The notes beneath the pieces are model-generated. The model made no database searches. It had not been told where the DNA came from and worked only from the letters and a program-made list of their open reading frames with translations. Shown one piece after another: positions 56,407 through 64,000 of a stretch of DNA of 64,000 bases. The translations under genes were made by a program, and so were the position numbers. Numbering within the stretch: the first letter of the stretch is position 1; each line of letters starts with the position of its first letter. The DNA is from Leguminivora glycinivorella (taxonomy: Eukaryota > Arthropoda > Insecta > Lepidoptera > Tortricidae): the NCBI RefSeq assembly GCF_023078275.1, contig NC_062991.1:620001-684000 (forward strand), in the 5' to 3' direction.

Positions 56407-56543
56407 GAAAATTTTGACATTGCAGTGTTAGGTTGCCAGCCTCTCAGCTAGGCCGCAATTTACCGCGAATCCCATAGACGACTTCTACGACACCCACGGG
56501 AAGAAAGGGGGTGGTGAAATTCTTAACCCGTCACCACACGGGG
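56407..56543 (-). mobile_element. half copy of retroposon 'T' fused to the REL remnant
   Basis: Reading the minus strand, CCCGTGTGGTGACGGGTTAA ... CACTGCAATGTCAAAATTTT CG is the 5' half of 'T'. It then passes directly into REL sequence. The 3' half and tail are absent on either side. Confidence 0.75.
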
Positions 56544-56689
56544 GAAAGAAATAAATATAAGTAAATAAAATAAAAGTCATCTCATCTATCTTCACATGAA
56601 AGCCACAAACGTCAGGCCAGATCGGGCGAATTGCTGTGGAATTTTAAAAGATAATTTTAGAAGATAAGTATTTTAGTACATATTTTTAT

Positions 56690-56740
56690 AGCGGCTGTAC
56701 CGGCAAAGCAGAAGATTGCAGGTTCGAGTCCTGCCGGAAG
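56690..56740 (+). mobile_element. tRNA-like 3' half (SINE scrap)
   Basis: GCAGGTTCGAGTCCTGC is a perfect T-arm (5-bp stem, B-box GGTTCGAGTCC), followed by CGGAAGTGAGATTTTTTCC. There is no acceptor-stem partner or A-box upstream. The minus-strand translation contains SLPAGLEPAIF, a common artefact of such elements. Confidence 0.5.
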
Positions 56741-57066
56741 TGAGATTTTTTCCATTTTTCCTTTAATTTGAAAATATGTATTTTTTTTGGCTAAAGAGTT
56801 TGGGTACCTAATTATTTTCCCAACATGCCACAGAAAAACGGCAACTTCAATGTGCAAAATTCAACGCTCTCTAAAACCGGTGAAGTTTTTTTTTTTTTTT
56901 TTTTAGCGAAATATAAGAAAAAACAAGCCACTTGCTTCTTAAATTTCTTGATGACCATTAATAACAATACACAGAGTGGATAAAAATGCCTTACGGCGTT
57001 TTTCCGATTTCCGAGAACCCTTGAGGGTACAATGATATCATTATCATTTGATTCAAGAAAAGTGAC

Positions 57067-57420
57067 ATGAAAAATAATATTAGATCTCAATATAAATATG
57101 ATGTTTGCACGGTAAGACCTTCCAGTTTTATCCTAAGCATCAAGAGCTCGTATGTCTTCGGAATAAAAGTGTATAACAATTTACTTGAAGGGAATAGGTT
57201 TAAAAATGAGCTTAAACAATGGCTAATAATTAAATGTTTTTATAATTTAAATGAATATTTTATGTATATAGATGGTTAAAATTATTTTGTTGCTGTTTGA
57301 TGTTTTCTAGTTTTAAGTTATTATAATATTGTACGCCCGAAATGGGCAAACTGTTGGAATTATTTATGTATGCATGCGATCTCACTGTACACAGTTATAA
57401 CAATAAATGAAATGAAATGA
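57067..57420 (+). mobile_element. LINE 3' end, (AAATG)n tail
   Basis: A 70-codon ORF ends KVYNNLLEGNRFKNELKQWL IIKCFYNLNEYF, the C-terminal signature shared with the RT ORFs at 18 and 47 kb (KxYNKLP...LKxYLxxKAYYxxNEFF). It is followed by a 3' UTR ending CAATAAATGAAATGAAATGA. 5' truncated to the last 60-70 codons. Confidence 0.65.
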
Positions 57421-58221
57421 TTCCGAGTGTTTGACGTTTAATGCGAAGGTCTGAGTGGACGCTTGGAGCGGGGCGAGCGGCCGTGCGTACTTACAGCGTA
57501 CAGAGTCAACTCAGGACACCCGTATGAGCTTCAGTTGTTTGATATGGACCACGTTGTTTTCAGTCAAAGGAAATAGTAAATACGATGTACTTAGGATGAA
57601 AAACGAAAAATTATTTATTCACTTTAAGAAATACATACACAGTTTAAGTGTCGGTGCCACTTTTTAAGTTACAAATACCTGTATTAAGGGGCGTCGCTCT
57701 TCGTTAAGTGGTAATTAAACAGAAAAGTTTTATTGTTACAATTGAAATAAGAAATGAAAACAAATTAAAATTTAAAGCGAATAAGGTAATGGCGCCTATT
57801 AACGTGGTACTTAAGGAAAATTTCAAAAGATTCCAAAAAATTAAGGGTATCAAAGTCGAACCCGTTCCCACTAGCGCTATGCTTGCGGAACAGTGAACAT
57901 GATTGGTCAATATCAAACACATCCCCGTAGCGTATCTCTGGTGGGAAAGGCATCCTAACATAATCGTTGCTAACTTGGCTTGGTCTAGCTCTATCCGTAT
58001 TTTTGGAAGGCGTGTCTAGTTGTCCGACAGATAGTGTTGACAGTTGACACTTGTCATTGACGGCCATCCCCAAATTGGCTTGCTATCGCTACGAAACTAC
58101 GGGATACGACATAGATTACATTTATTACCAACAGATATATTATAGGTACCTACTATGATTTTAAATGACTTTTGGATCAGTGTTTATTATGTAACAAATA
58201 ATACTTATATACTTACCTAAG
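57421..58221. other. no gene recognised; weak overlapping ORFs
   Basis: A plus ORF at 57,708-57,896 (62 codons, with NVVLKENFKRFQKIKGIKVE) and a minus ORF at 57,765-58,073 (102 codons) overlap. Neither shows a domain that I recognise; a decayed transposon or captured exon is possible. Confidence 0.3.
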
Positions 58222-59050
58222 GTGACGGACCCAATCATGGACAGTTTAAGAAAAAAATTCGCCTGTTTTTGATATTTCACTGATAAATGTAAAAATTCTG
58301 CGGCTAAGCGTGTTAAATCTTGAATGTCCTATCCTTCTTTTACATTTCAAGCTTATTGCAAAATAGATACTCCTATTGGTTTCTTCATAGTTAACAAATT
58401 AAAACTAGGTGTTTTTTCTCCAATTATGGACGGCAGTTCTCCAGTAATGGATCCCCCATTATGGACAGTGAAATAAGTTTAAAATTTTACTTTTAAAGCC
58501 AACTGATACGCAATGAGTCAATTTTATACACCATAAATACAATTAGTTTGGGTTATTTTAACATAGGATTGTTTCTTGTAAATTTTGGTTTTGTAAATTG
58601 TTCCTTGTCCATCATAGGAGGTTAAGGAGGTACGCAGTTTTTCGGGTCCAGTAATGGACACTCGCAAAATAACGTCAATTCTTACTATCTTTGGAGCAAC
58701 AAACTAGTATGTTTTATACCTTATCTCATGCTTAATGCAATAAGTAAAACGCATTCAAGATTACACCGTGCGTTATTTTTTTATTATTTTATACATGAAC
58801 TCAACTCTCTTAGCAACATTACTAAGAATTCGTCTTGATATTTTTTTCAGTAAACTGGTGAATTTTATCTTGCCGCCAAATCCTTCAGAAATAACCGAAT
58901 TAATTGAAACTTCAAAATGAAACAGCTCTATAAATCTAGTTTATGGTACATAGCCGTCAGTTTTTAGAAACTTATTTTAGATACTTATTTTTAAGGATTT
59001 GTGTTTTTTTGTCCATAATGGCATCACCGTCCATTATGAGGTATTTTACC
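58222..59050 (-). mobile_element. element 'W', copy B (inverted)
   Basis: GTGACGGACCCAATCATGGA to TCCATTATGAGGTATTTTAC is the reverse of 27,935-28,754 over its entire length, including the internal TTTTTTTCAG and the CCGCCAAATCCTTCAGAAAT coding-like stretch. No exon-like ORF flanks it here. Confidence 0.65.
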
Positions 59051-59160
59051 TTACATGGAAAACACCCATGACTCAGCAACGTGTGCATCACACAAATACA
59101 TACCGAGATTCGAACCAAGATTGTAGAGTCACTACCCGCTAGGTCAGACAGAAATGGCAA
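59051..59160 (-). mobile_element. tRNA-SINE, minus, 5' part
   Basis: CACCCATGACTCAGCAACGT...CATCACACAAATACATACCG AGATTCGAACCAAG: the reversed SINE middle and B-box, then a decayed tRNA-like head to CTAGGTCAGACAG. Confidence 0.6.
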
Positions 59161-59312
59161 TGGTTTTTAATGGAGGTTACATAGAGAGTTATCAAAAATT
59201 CTATATTATGTATGTACCTATGTATCTTTTTGTGTTATGAGTAAATAATTTCTGTTGTCACTTGTCACGAATAAATGATTTCTATTTCTATATGAATGTA
59301 TATCTGATGTAG

Positions 59313-59560
59313 GATACATACATACAATCACGCCTGTATCCCATGAAGGGGTAGGCAGAGCACATGAAACTACTCAAGTTTCAGTGCCACTCTTGGCAAA
59401 TAAGGGATTGAAAGAAAACGAAACTGTGACATTGCAGTAACACGTTGCTAGCCTCTCGCCTACGCCACAATTTAACCCATATCCCACAGTCGCCTACGAC
59501 GCCCACGGGAAAAAAGGGGGTGGTGAAATTCTTAACCCGTCACCACACGGGCACGGGGAG
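59313..59560 (-). mobile_element. retroposon 'T', near full length
   Basis: ATACATACATACAATCACGC (tail) ... GAAATTCTTAACCCGTCACC ACACGGG. The same extent as the 262-bp copy at 55,804, reversed. Confidence 0.8.
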
Positions 59561-59636
59561 GTATAGTATAAATAGCAGAATAAGCAACCAAATATCACTT
59601 ATCACATAAGACGCTAATGTATGTAGGTACCTACTT

Positions 59637-59762
59637 CATCATCATCATCCTTGCGTTATCCCGGCATTTGCCACGGCTCATGGAGCCTGGGGTCCGCCTT
59701 GACAACTGATCCCAAGATTTGGCGTAGGCACTAGTTTTTACGAAAGCGACTGCCATCTGACC
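59637..59762 (-). mobile_element. retroposon 'D', 5'-truncated, with TSD
   Basis: Direct repeats TAGGTACCTACTT (59,624-59,636) and TAGGTACCTGCTT (59,763-59,775), 12 of 13 identical, flank CATCATCATCATCCTTGCGT ... CGACTGCCATCTGACC. Confidence 0.85.
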
Positions 59763-60074
59763 TAGGTACCTGCTTATTCTTTGCATATAAATAACTTAGG
59801 TTCCTGGTGCGTCTAGGGCTTTGGTCTCTAAATTCGAGCAAGCTATCGCCCACATTTCCTACGTTGTGACGTCGTCGTAACGTTATTTTGTTTTGAGTGG
59901 TATATCTGCTAGATACCTATTTAATCGTCGGTCACGTGACGTGGCAACATGTCAACAAGACTACGCCACGCGCCGCTGTATTGTATTGTATTGTAGACAA
60001 GTGTGACGGAAGAAACCAATTTGGATCAAATGCGGGTGACATGGTTGCCGATAGGTTTCCATCTGAGGTAGAAC

Positions 60075-60885
60075 TAGAGTTGCAAAAAAACGGTTTTTTT
60101 TTCTGGCTTGAAAAAAAAACTTGAAAAAAAACCGTGAAAAAAAAACAGTTTTTTTCCGAAGTATGTTTTATCTAAAGGTCGGAATCTCAAAATTTGCAAA
60201 ACAGTTAATTTTTTTCAGTTAATACTTTTATAAGGTTTTTTAGACTTTATGTTAACTATTAAACGAATATAATTTAACAACTTTAATTTCTGGTTTTATA
60301 AAACTGACATTTACACAATCTGTAGTTAGTAGTTGTCGCTATTTACTGTTGGCAACCCCACCGCCTCTCCACGCTCCACGCTGCATCGGGGATTCCCCAA
60401 TAAACGTTTGCATACTGAATGTTTATCGAATTAAAATGTACATTATTGTTATCGAAACTTTACAAATCACGAAAAACCGTTACTGTCGTATTATTTGTTC
60501 ATCTTAAAAAAAAACATATTTAGAAAAAAAAAACCATGCTGCTTGGGTTTTTTCATGTTTTTTTTTATAATTATTATTTTGACGACCGGTCTGGCGCAGT
60601 CGGTAGTGACCCTGCCTGCTACGCCGCGGTCCCGGGTTCGAATCCCGGTAAGGGCATTTATTTGTGTGATGAGCACAGATATTTGTTCCTGAGTCATGGA
60701 TGTTTTCTATGTATATAAGTATTCATATATTATATATATCGTTGTCTGAGTACCTGCAACACAAGCCTTCTTGAGCTTACCGTGGGACTCAGTCAATCTG
60801 TGTAAGAATGTCCTATAATATTTATTTATTTATAATAATATTTAATTCGGAAAAAAAAATTGTTTTTTTTCTTTTTGCAACCCTA
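60075..60885. mobile_element. hAT-type non-autonomous element carrying a SINE
   Basis: Ends TAGAGTTGCAAAAA and TTTTTGCAACCCTA. Flanks GGTAGAAC (60,067-60,074) and GGTATAAC (60,886-60,893) match at seven of eight. Outside the SINE it is collinear with 32,365-32,882. Confidence 0.85.
60584..60832 (+). mobile_element. full-length tRNA-derived SINE
   Basis: The tRNA-like head GACCGGTCTGGCGCAGTCGG has A-box TGGCGCAGTCGG (60,592-60,603) and B-box GGTTCGAATCC (60,635-60,645), both matching RNA polymerase III promoter consensus. A tRNA-unrelated body with CACAAGCCTTCTTGAGCTTA and an ATTTATTTATTTAT tail follow. It lies inside the hAT-type element, and the empty counterpart at 32.8 kb shows it arrived second. 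An imperfect TATAAT-rich duplication flanks it. The head cannot be a working tRNA: the acceptor arms do not pair. Confidence 0.85.
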
Positions 60886-60893
60886 GGTATAAC

Positions 60894-61329
60894 ATCCGGA
60901 AATTACATTTGAAAACTTTTCTGACGTTATTCTAGCATTTTGCCAAGGCTTAAGAGAGCCTGCGTTGGAAAGTAATCTCAGGATTTGACGTAGGTACCTC
61001 GTCGTACCTACTATACACCGTGTTTCACTTAACACTAAAAACCTGAAAACCGTTTGTTCAGAATCGAGAGTAGAATCGATTGAGCTATATCTTCATGGGG
61101 GTAATATTTTTATTTAAATTAGTATGATTAGTTATTTTTTACGTGCCTATTCTATTGTATTCGTAATACAACATTGTGTATTGCTAGAGGTTGTTTACCT
61201 TTTTCAGTATTTAGGGGTATTAATACTGGCTGGTTACTTGGGCGATTATTTTTTCTGCTACTAGTTTGACGTTGTTTGTCAGTTTAGTCTTAATGTTTAT
61301 CATAAGTCATAACAAATTTAACTCCTACC
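60894..61329. other. no gene recognised
   Basis: A very decayed 'D' fragment (TTTTGCCAAGGCTTAAGAGA) is near 60,940. The rest is AT-rich. Confidence 0.35.
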
Positions 61330-61462
61330 TAATTACAAACTTTATTTTATATTGTATTACACAAAGTACACTAAAACATAATAAATATTAAACTAAAACT
61401 AACTTAAAACTATAAATATATCAAAAAAAACTTATACAATAAAAAAAAAAACAACAACTCAA
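61330..61462 (-). other. 3' UTR of the REL-type element
   Basis: Downstream of the stop on the minus strand: T-rich DNA, TTTATAGTTTTAAGTTAGTT and AAAATAAAGTTTG. The similarity to the UTR of the 56-kb remnant supports a real element end near 61,330. Confidence 0.5.
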
Positions 61463-64000
61463 TCATAAAAAAAACACCCCCTCCAGCTGTTCCGCCTGCG
61501 GCATGGTGCCAATTACACTGGCAGCGTTTCCTCGCTGTATTGCTAGGGCAATGCGTTGCGAGAAATACGCGCCAGCCCTCGGGTCCCTTGTGGTGTCCAC
61601 CAGCCGAGTCGACAGAGCTCTTACAAAGGCCTTCATGTTGGCCGACCAAGGGCCCAGCGTCTCCACCGCGAGCGCCGCAAACTCGTAGTCCTTATGCAAG
61701 GACGAGTATTTGCGGCGCTTAAGGACCTGAGCCTGGTCAGCCGCACCACCGGCCTGGATACGGGTTGCCCCAATGTGGGACCCTGCAAGGGTGTCAACGC
61801 ATGTAGCGTCCCACACCAGGGCTCTCCCTAACTTCCACGGCACCAATGTAACTCCATCGGGACGCTTGCCGTCATCTCTCGCCATACCCACTGGTTCCAA
61901 AATTGAAGGCACAGAGACGGTAGCAAGCGCGCGACGAACTAAATCGTTGATGGTGCCGTGGCGGTATATACGGCCGGCGCTTTTGACGCAAGAGAGGCCA
62001 TGGCGACCCAGCTGATCCACACCTTTGCCGCAGGCACACGTGTGTGGAACACATATTGTGCACCCAAGCCTCAAACCAATGGCTATTCTTAGGCTGCTCG
62101 AGTCCAAAACAGTGCCTATTGTTTTGGAAGGGAGAGCCTGTAACCAATGGCCCGACTCGGGGGCCGAAACCGCCAGGATGCGGGCGCGCTCGAAATCGTC
62201 CAGACTATTTTCAAGGAGCGAGGAATGAACAGCTTCCAAACGAGGGACGTCCCAAGCACGCTGAACGTGCCTAGCGTCTGGGATGTCCGCACTCGGGCAC
62301 GACTGGCACCATGTTTCTCTGGCCTCCGTAAGGCCCGCTACCTCATCATCGAGTATCTGTGGAAGGTTTAGAATGACACCGATGAGAGACAGGGAGCCGT
62401 ATACGGAAGACAGAAACGCAGGTAAAGCGGTACTAGCCGAAGTGCGAATTCCAAGACCACCAAATTTAATCGGGAGAACCGCCTGGGTCCATTGACCATC
62501 CTCAAACGATATATTTAAAACTTTGGATAGTGTATCCTGAAGGGAAATGTCAATGGACTCAGTAATTGAAGGATATTTCCAAATTGCGCAGCTACGGAGC
62601 AAGTACATAAATTTCGGGGTAAATAGGCAGAAGCGGATGATAAACAGCGCCATATGAGGGTTAATTTTGAAAAGAAATTCTGACGTACTGTTAAATAAAT
62701 TTAGATGGTGGTTAATGACCGGTGCAATAGATTCATTAAAAATTGGTGAGCCTAAAAGGGTGAGAGTTGAGATTGAACAGCTTGAAATATTCGGCAAAAC
62801 TGCACTAAAATTGCACAAAATTTCGTTTTTCCTGTCATTCGGAAGATTGTCAGGTATAAAGATTTCGCATTTTGCAGGATTAAGTGACAATCCGATTTCT
62901 GAAAACTTCTCTATAATGAATTTTAAATCCTCTAAAACTGTTAAAGCCTCTCCTCCCAGTGACCCATCGTCTAAATACCATAAATTAAATATTGATTTTA
63001 AATTTGATATGATTGGATGAATGACAAGGCTAAAGATGGCTGGCCCAAGCGGGTCCCCTTGTTGGCAGCCCATGCTAGAAGAAATGATGTACTCTCCGAA
63101 TAGCAATTTAGACGGCGCTCCGTAGCATTGCCACATATATTTGTAGATATCCGGCAAATCGTTTTTCACAGCCGCCAGCAGAGCACCACGATCGATCGAA
63201 TTAAAAGCGTTTTTCACGTCTATTTTCACAAAAACTTCGAAATCCGGGCGACTTAAAAACGTACGTGCAGCATGTACAGCCGCCTCACATCCGTTTTTTA
63301 TACCGAATCCTAACTGCCGAGGCTTGAATATATGTCTCAGCTTCTCGCTGAACTTCCTGCAACACAACTTTGAGGCCAGTCGTCTGTACGTGCAGCCCAC
63401 GGCAATTGGGCGAATACCACCACCTTTTTTTTCGAGAGCAACTAAGTTGGCTCCGTACAGCAGCGGGGCTATCTCGGCGTGCACGAGTCCTGATAGCATT
63501 AAGTTCATAAGACCCGTTATTTGTTTAACTAGGGCAGAACTCGTGTCACCCAATGACGTGGCGGTTAGGTCCTTCAGGTGTTGGGGTGATAGTCCATCCA
63601 TTCCTCCGGCGGATCCGTTGGGAAAAGACCATATTGCAGATGTTACAGCATCTTCCGACACCACAACTGAGGGATCATCAGTGCCGGGGGGATCCGGAAG
63701 TATGGAACTAGCGTCAGGGACTGGATGTTTTTCCTTCAGAGCTTCATAGATCTCGGGTGAACGTGCAGCTAAGTCGTCGTGCGAAAAAAGAAGCCTAGCA
63801 GCTCCGCTCACATTTCCTTCTGAAAGTTTATTTTCTACAGATTTCACTTTGGAAGCTACTGAACTAGCAGGAAGATGTGTGTAAATATTACGAACGCGCG
63901 GCATAAGAGACGAGTCGGGAATAAATGTATTGTTTTTTATTTGAGAGGTGAGTGATAATTTACAGGATTTATCCGCATGTAAAACTTTGTAAGGAAAAGT
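61463..64000 (-). CDS. REL-type non-LTR retrotransposon polyprotein, 5' end outside window
   Basis: The Met-initiated ORF (63,904 to 61,463) has 813 residues, and the same frame is open for the 32 codons to the window edge, so the true start lies beyond. Numbering from that Met: GMDGLSPQHLK (101-111), IRPIAVGCTYRRL (164-176), LGFGIKNGCEAA (198-209), motif A VKIDVKNAFNSIDR (226-239), motif B QQGDPLGPAIFS (281-292), motif C WYLDDG (309-314), motif D GLSLNPAKCEI (338-348). A linker follows, then a Cys/His cluster C615, C618, C623, C625, H635, C639, and a PD-(D/E)XK-like region, RPDG (681-684) and LVWDATC (697-702?), with KRRKY (729-733) and a conserved RGNAASVIGTMPQ tail (791-803). RT, zinc cluster, then endonuclease is the order of R2/CRE-group elements. 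YLDD instead of F/YADD is unusual. No stop or frameshift, so it may be recent. Confidence 0.8.
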   Translation of the reverse strand, partial: TFPYKVLHADKSCKLSLTSQIKNNTFIPDSSLMPRVRNIYTHLPASSVASKVKSVENKLSEGNVSGAARLLFSHDDLAARSPEIYEALKEKHPVPDASSILPDPPGTDDPSVVVSEDAVTSAIWSFPNGSAGGMDGLSPQHLKDLTATSLGDTSSALVKQITGLMNLMLSGLVHAEIAPLLYGANLVALEKKGGGIRPIAVGCTYRRLASKLCCRKFSEKLRHIFKPRQLGFGIKNGCEAAVHAARTFLSRPDFEVFVKIDVKNAFNSIDRGALLAAVKNDLPDIYKYMWQCYGAPSKLLFGEYIISSSMGCQQGDPLGPAIFSLVIHPIISNLKSIFNLWYLDDGSLGGEALTVLEDLKFIIEKFSEIGLSLNPAKCEIFIPDNLPNDRKNEILCNFSAVLPNISSCSISTLTLLGSPIFNESIAPVINHHLNLFNSTSEFLFKINPHMALFIIRFCLFTPKFMYLLRSCAIWKYPSITESIDISLQDTLSKVLNISFEDGQWTQAVLPIKFGGLGIRTSASTALPAFLSSVYGSLSLIGVILNLPQILDDEVAGLTEARETWCQSCPSADIPDARHVQRAWDVPRLEAVHSSLLENSLDDFERARILAVSAPESGHWLQALPSKTIGTVLDSSSLRIAIGLRLGCTICVPHTCACGKGVDQLGRHGLSCVKSAGRIYRHGTINDLVRRALATVSVPSILEPVGMARDDGKRPDGVTLVPWKLGRALVWDATCVDTLAGSHIGATRIQAGGAADQAQVLKRRKYSSLHKDYEFAALAVETLGPWSANMKAFVRALSTRLVDTTRDPRAGAYFSQRIALAIQRGNAASVIGTMPQAEQLEGVFFL

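Noticed and set aside
56657..56857. Minus ORF containing SLPAGLEPAIF
   Set aside because: This peptide arises from reading a tRNA-like T-arm in reverse, a frequent annotation artefact.
27935..59050. A 30-kb segmental inversion duplicate
   Set aside because: Only the 820-bp 'W' units match; sequence just outside them does not, so these are two separate element copies.
60584..60660. Functional tRNA gene
   Set aside because: A and B boxes are present but the acceptor stem does not pair and a SINE body and tail follow; it is a SINE head.
60491..60697. 68-codon minus ORF with GIRTRDRGVAGR
   Set aside because: Antisense translation of the SINE head.
61503..63749. Plus-strand ORFs of 60-141 codons opposite the REL polyprotein
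   Set aside because: Antisense shadows of a GC-moderate coding frame; none has a domain.

Overview
The window looks like an intergenic/intronic stretch of a moth or butterfly genome (Lepidoptera). It is AT-rich and nearly free of host coding sequence, and it is packed with small palindromic DNA transposons, Helitron-like repeats ending in CTAG, tRNA-derived SINEs and 5'-truncated LINEs of kinds I know from lepidopteran genomes. The species cannot be told from the sequence. The one confident host gene is at 48,838-49,926 (+): a 362-residue protein with an eh1 repressor motif and six C2H2 zinc fingers, the architecture and finger sequences of the Fezf/earmuff (erm) neural transcription factors.

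Layout. 1-5,900 is repeat-poor, with CpG-rich blocks, two GC-rich minisatellites and no convincing ORF. 5,900-18,000 is a dense transposon landscape dominated by a 3.2-kb element with ~335-365-bp terminal inverted repeats (9,955-13,123) that holds three further levels of nested insertions. 18,066-20,298 is a 5'-truncated LINE with a reverse transcriptase (RT) ORF, artificially extended through two other repeats. 23,000-25,000 holds palindromic MITEs, including a 705-bp PIF/Harbinger-type element. 27,935-28,754 and 58,222-59,050 are inverted copies, 30 kb apart, of an ~820-bp element carrying many short CCATNATGGAC-like motifs; an exon-like ORF abuts the first. 32,365-32,882 and 60,075-60,885 are two hAT-type elements with 8-bp target duplications; the second carries a full SINE. 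35,777-37,316 is a frameshifted LINE RT. 43,374-44,140 is an in-frame 120/123-bp minisatellite. 45,039-45,521 is a long-TIR MITE with a second MITE inserted in one arm. 47,013-48,786 is a half-MITE fused to a LINE RT whose (TATC)n tail ends about 35 bp before the predicted acceptor of the erm exon.

The right edge (61,463-64,000, minus strand) holds the most unusual ORF: at least 813 residues, open to the window edge, with an RT domain (WYLDDG active site), a Cys/His zinc-binding cluster and a C-terminal PD-(D/E)XK-like domain. This is the layout of a restriction-like-endonuclease (REL) retrotransposon. A diverged, truncated relative lies at 56,095-56,400, with a 262-bp retroposon inserted behind it between perfect 13-bp duplications.

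The transposons do not work with the host gene in any pathway visible here. What they share is a history: LINE-type machinery has mobilised at least two SINE-like families, with target duplications readable at seven sites, while short DNA elements of hAT, Harbinger, Tc1/mariner and Helitron type have inserted into one another.
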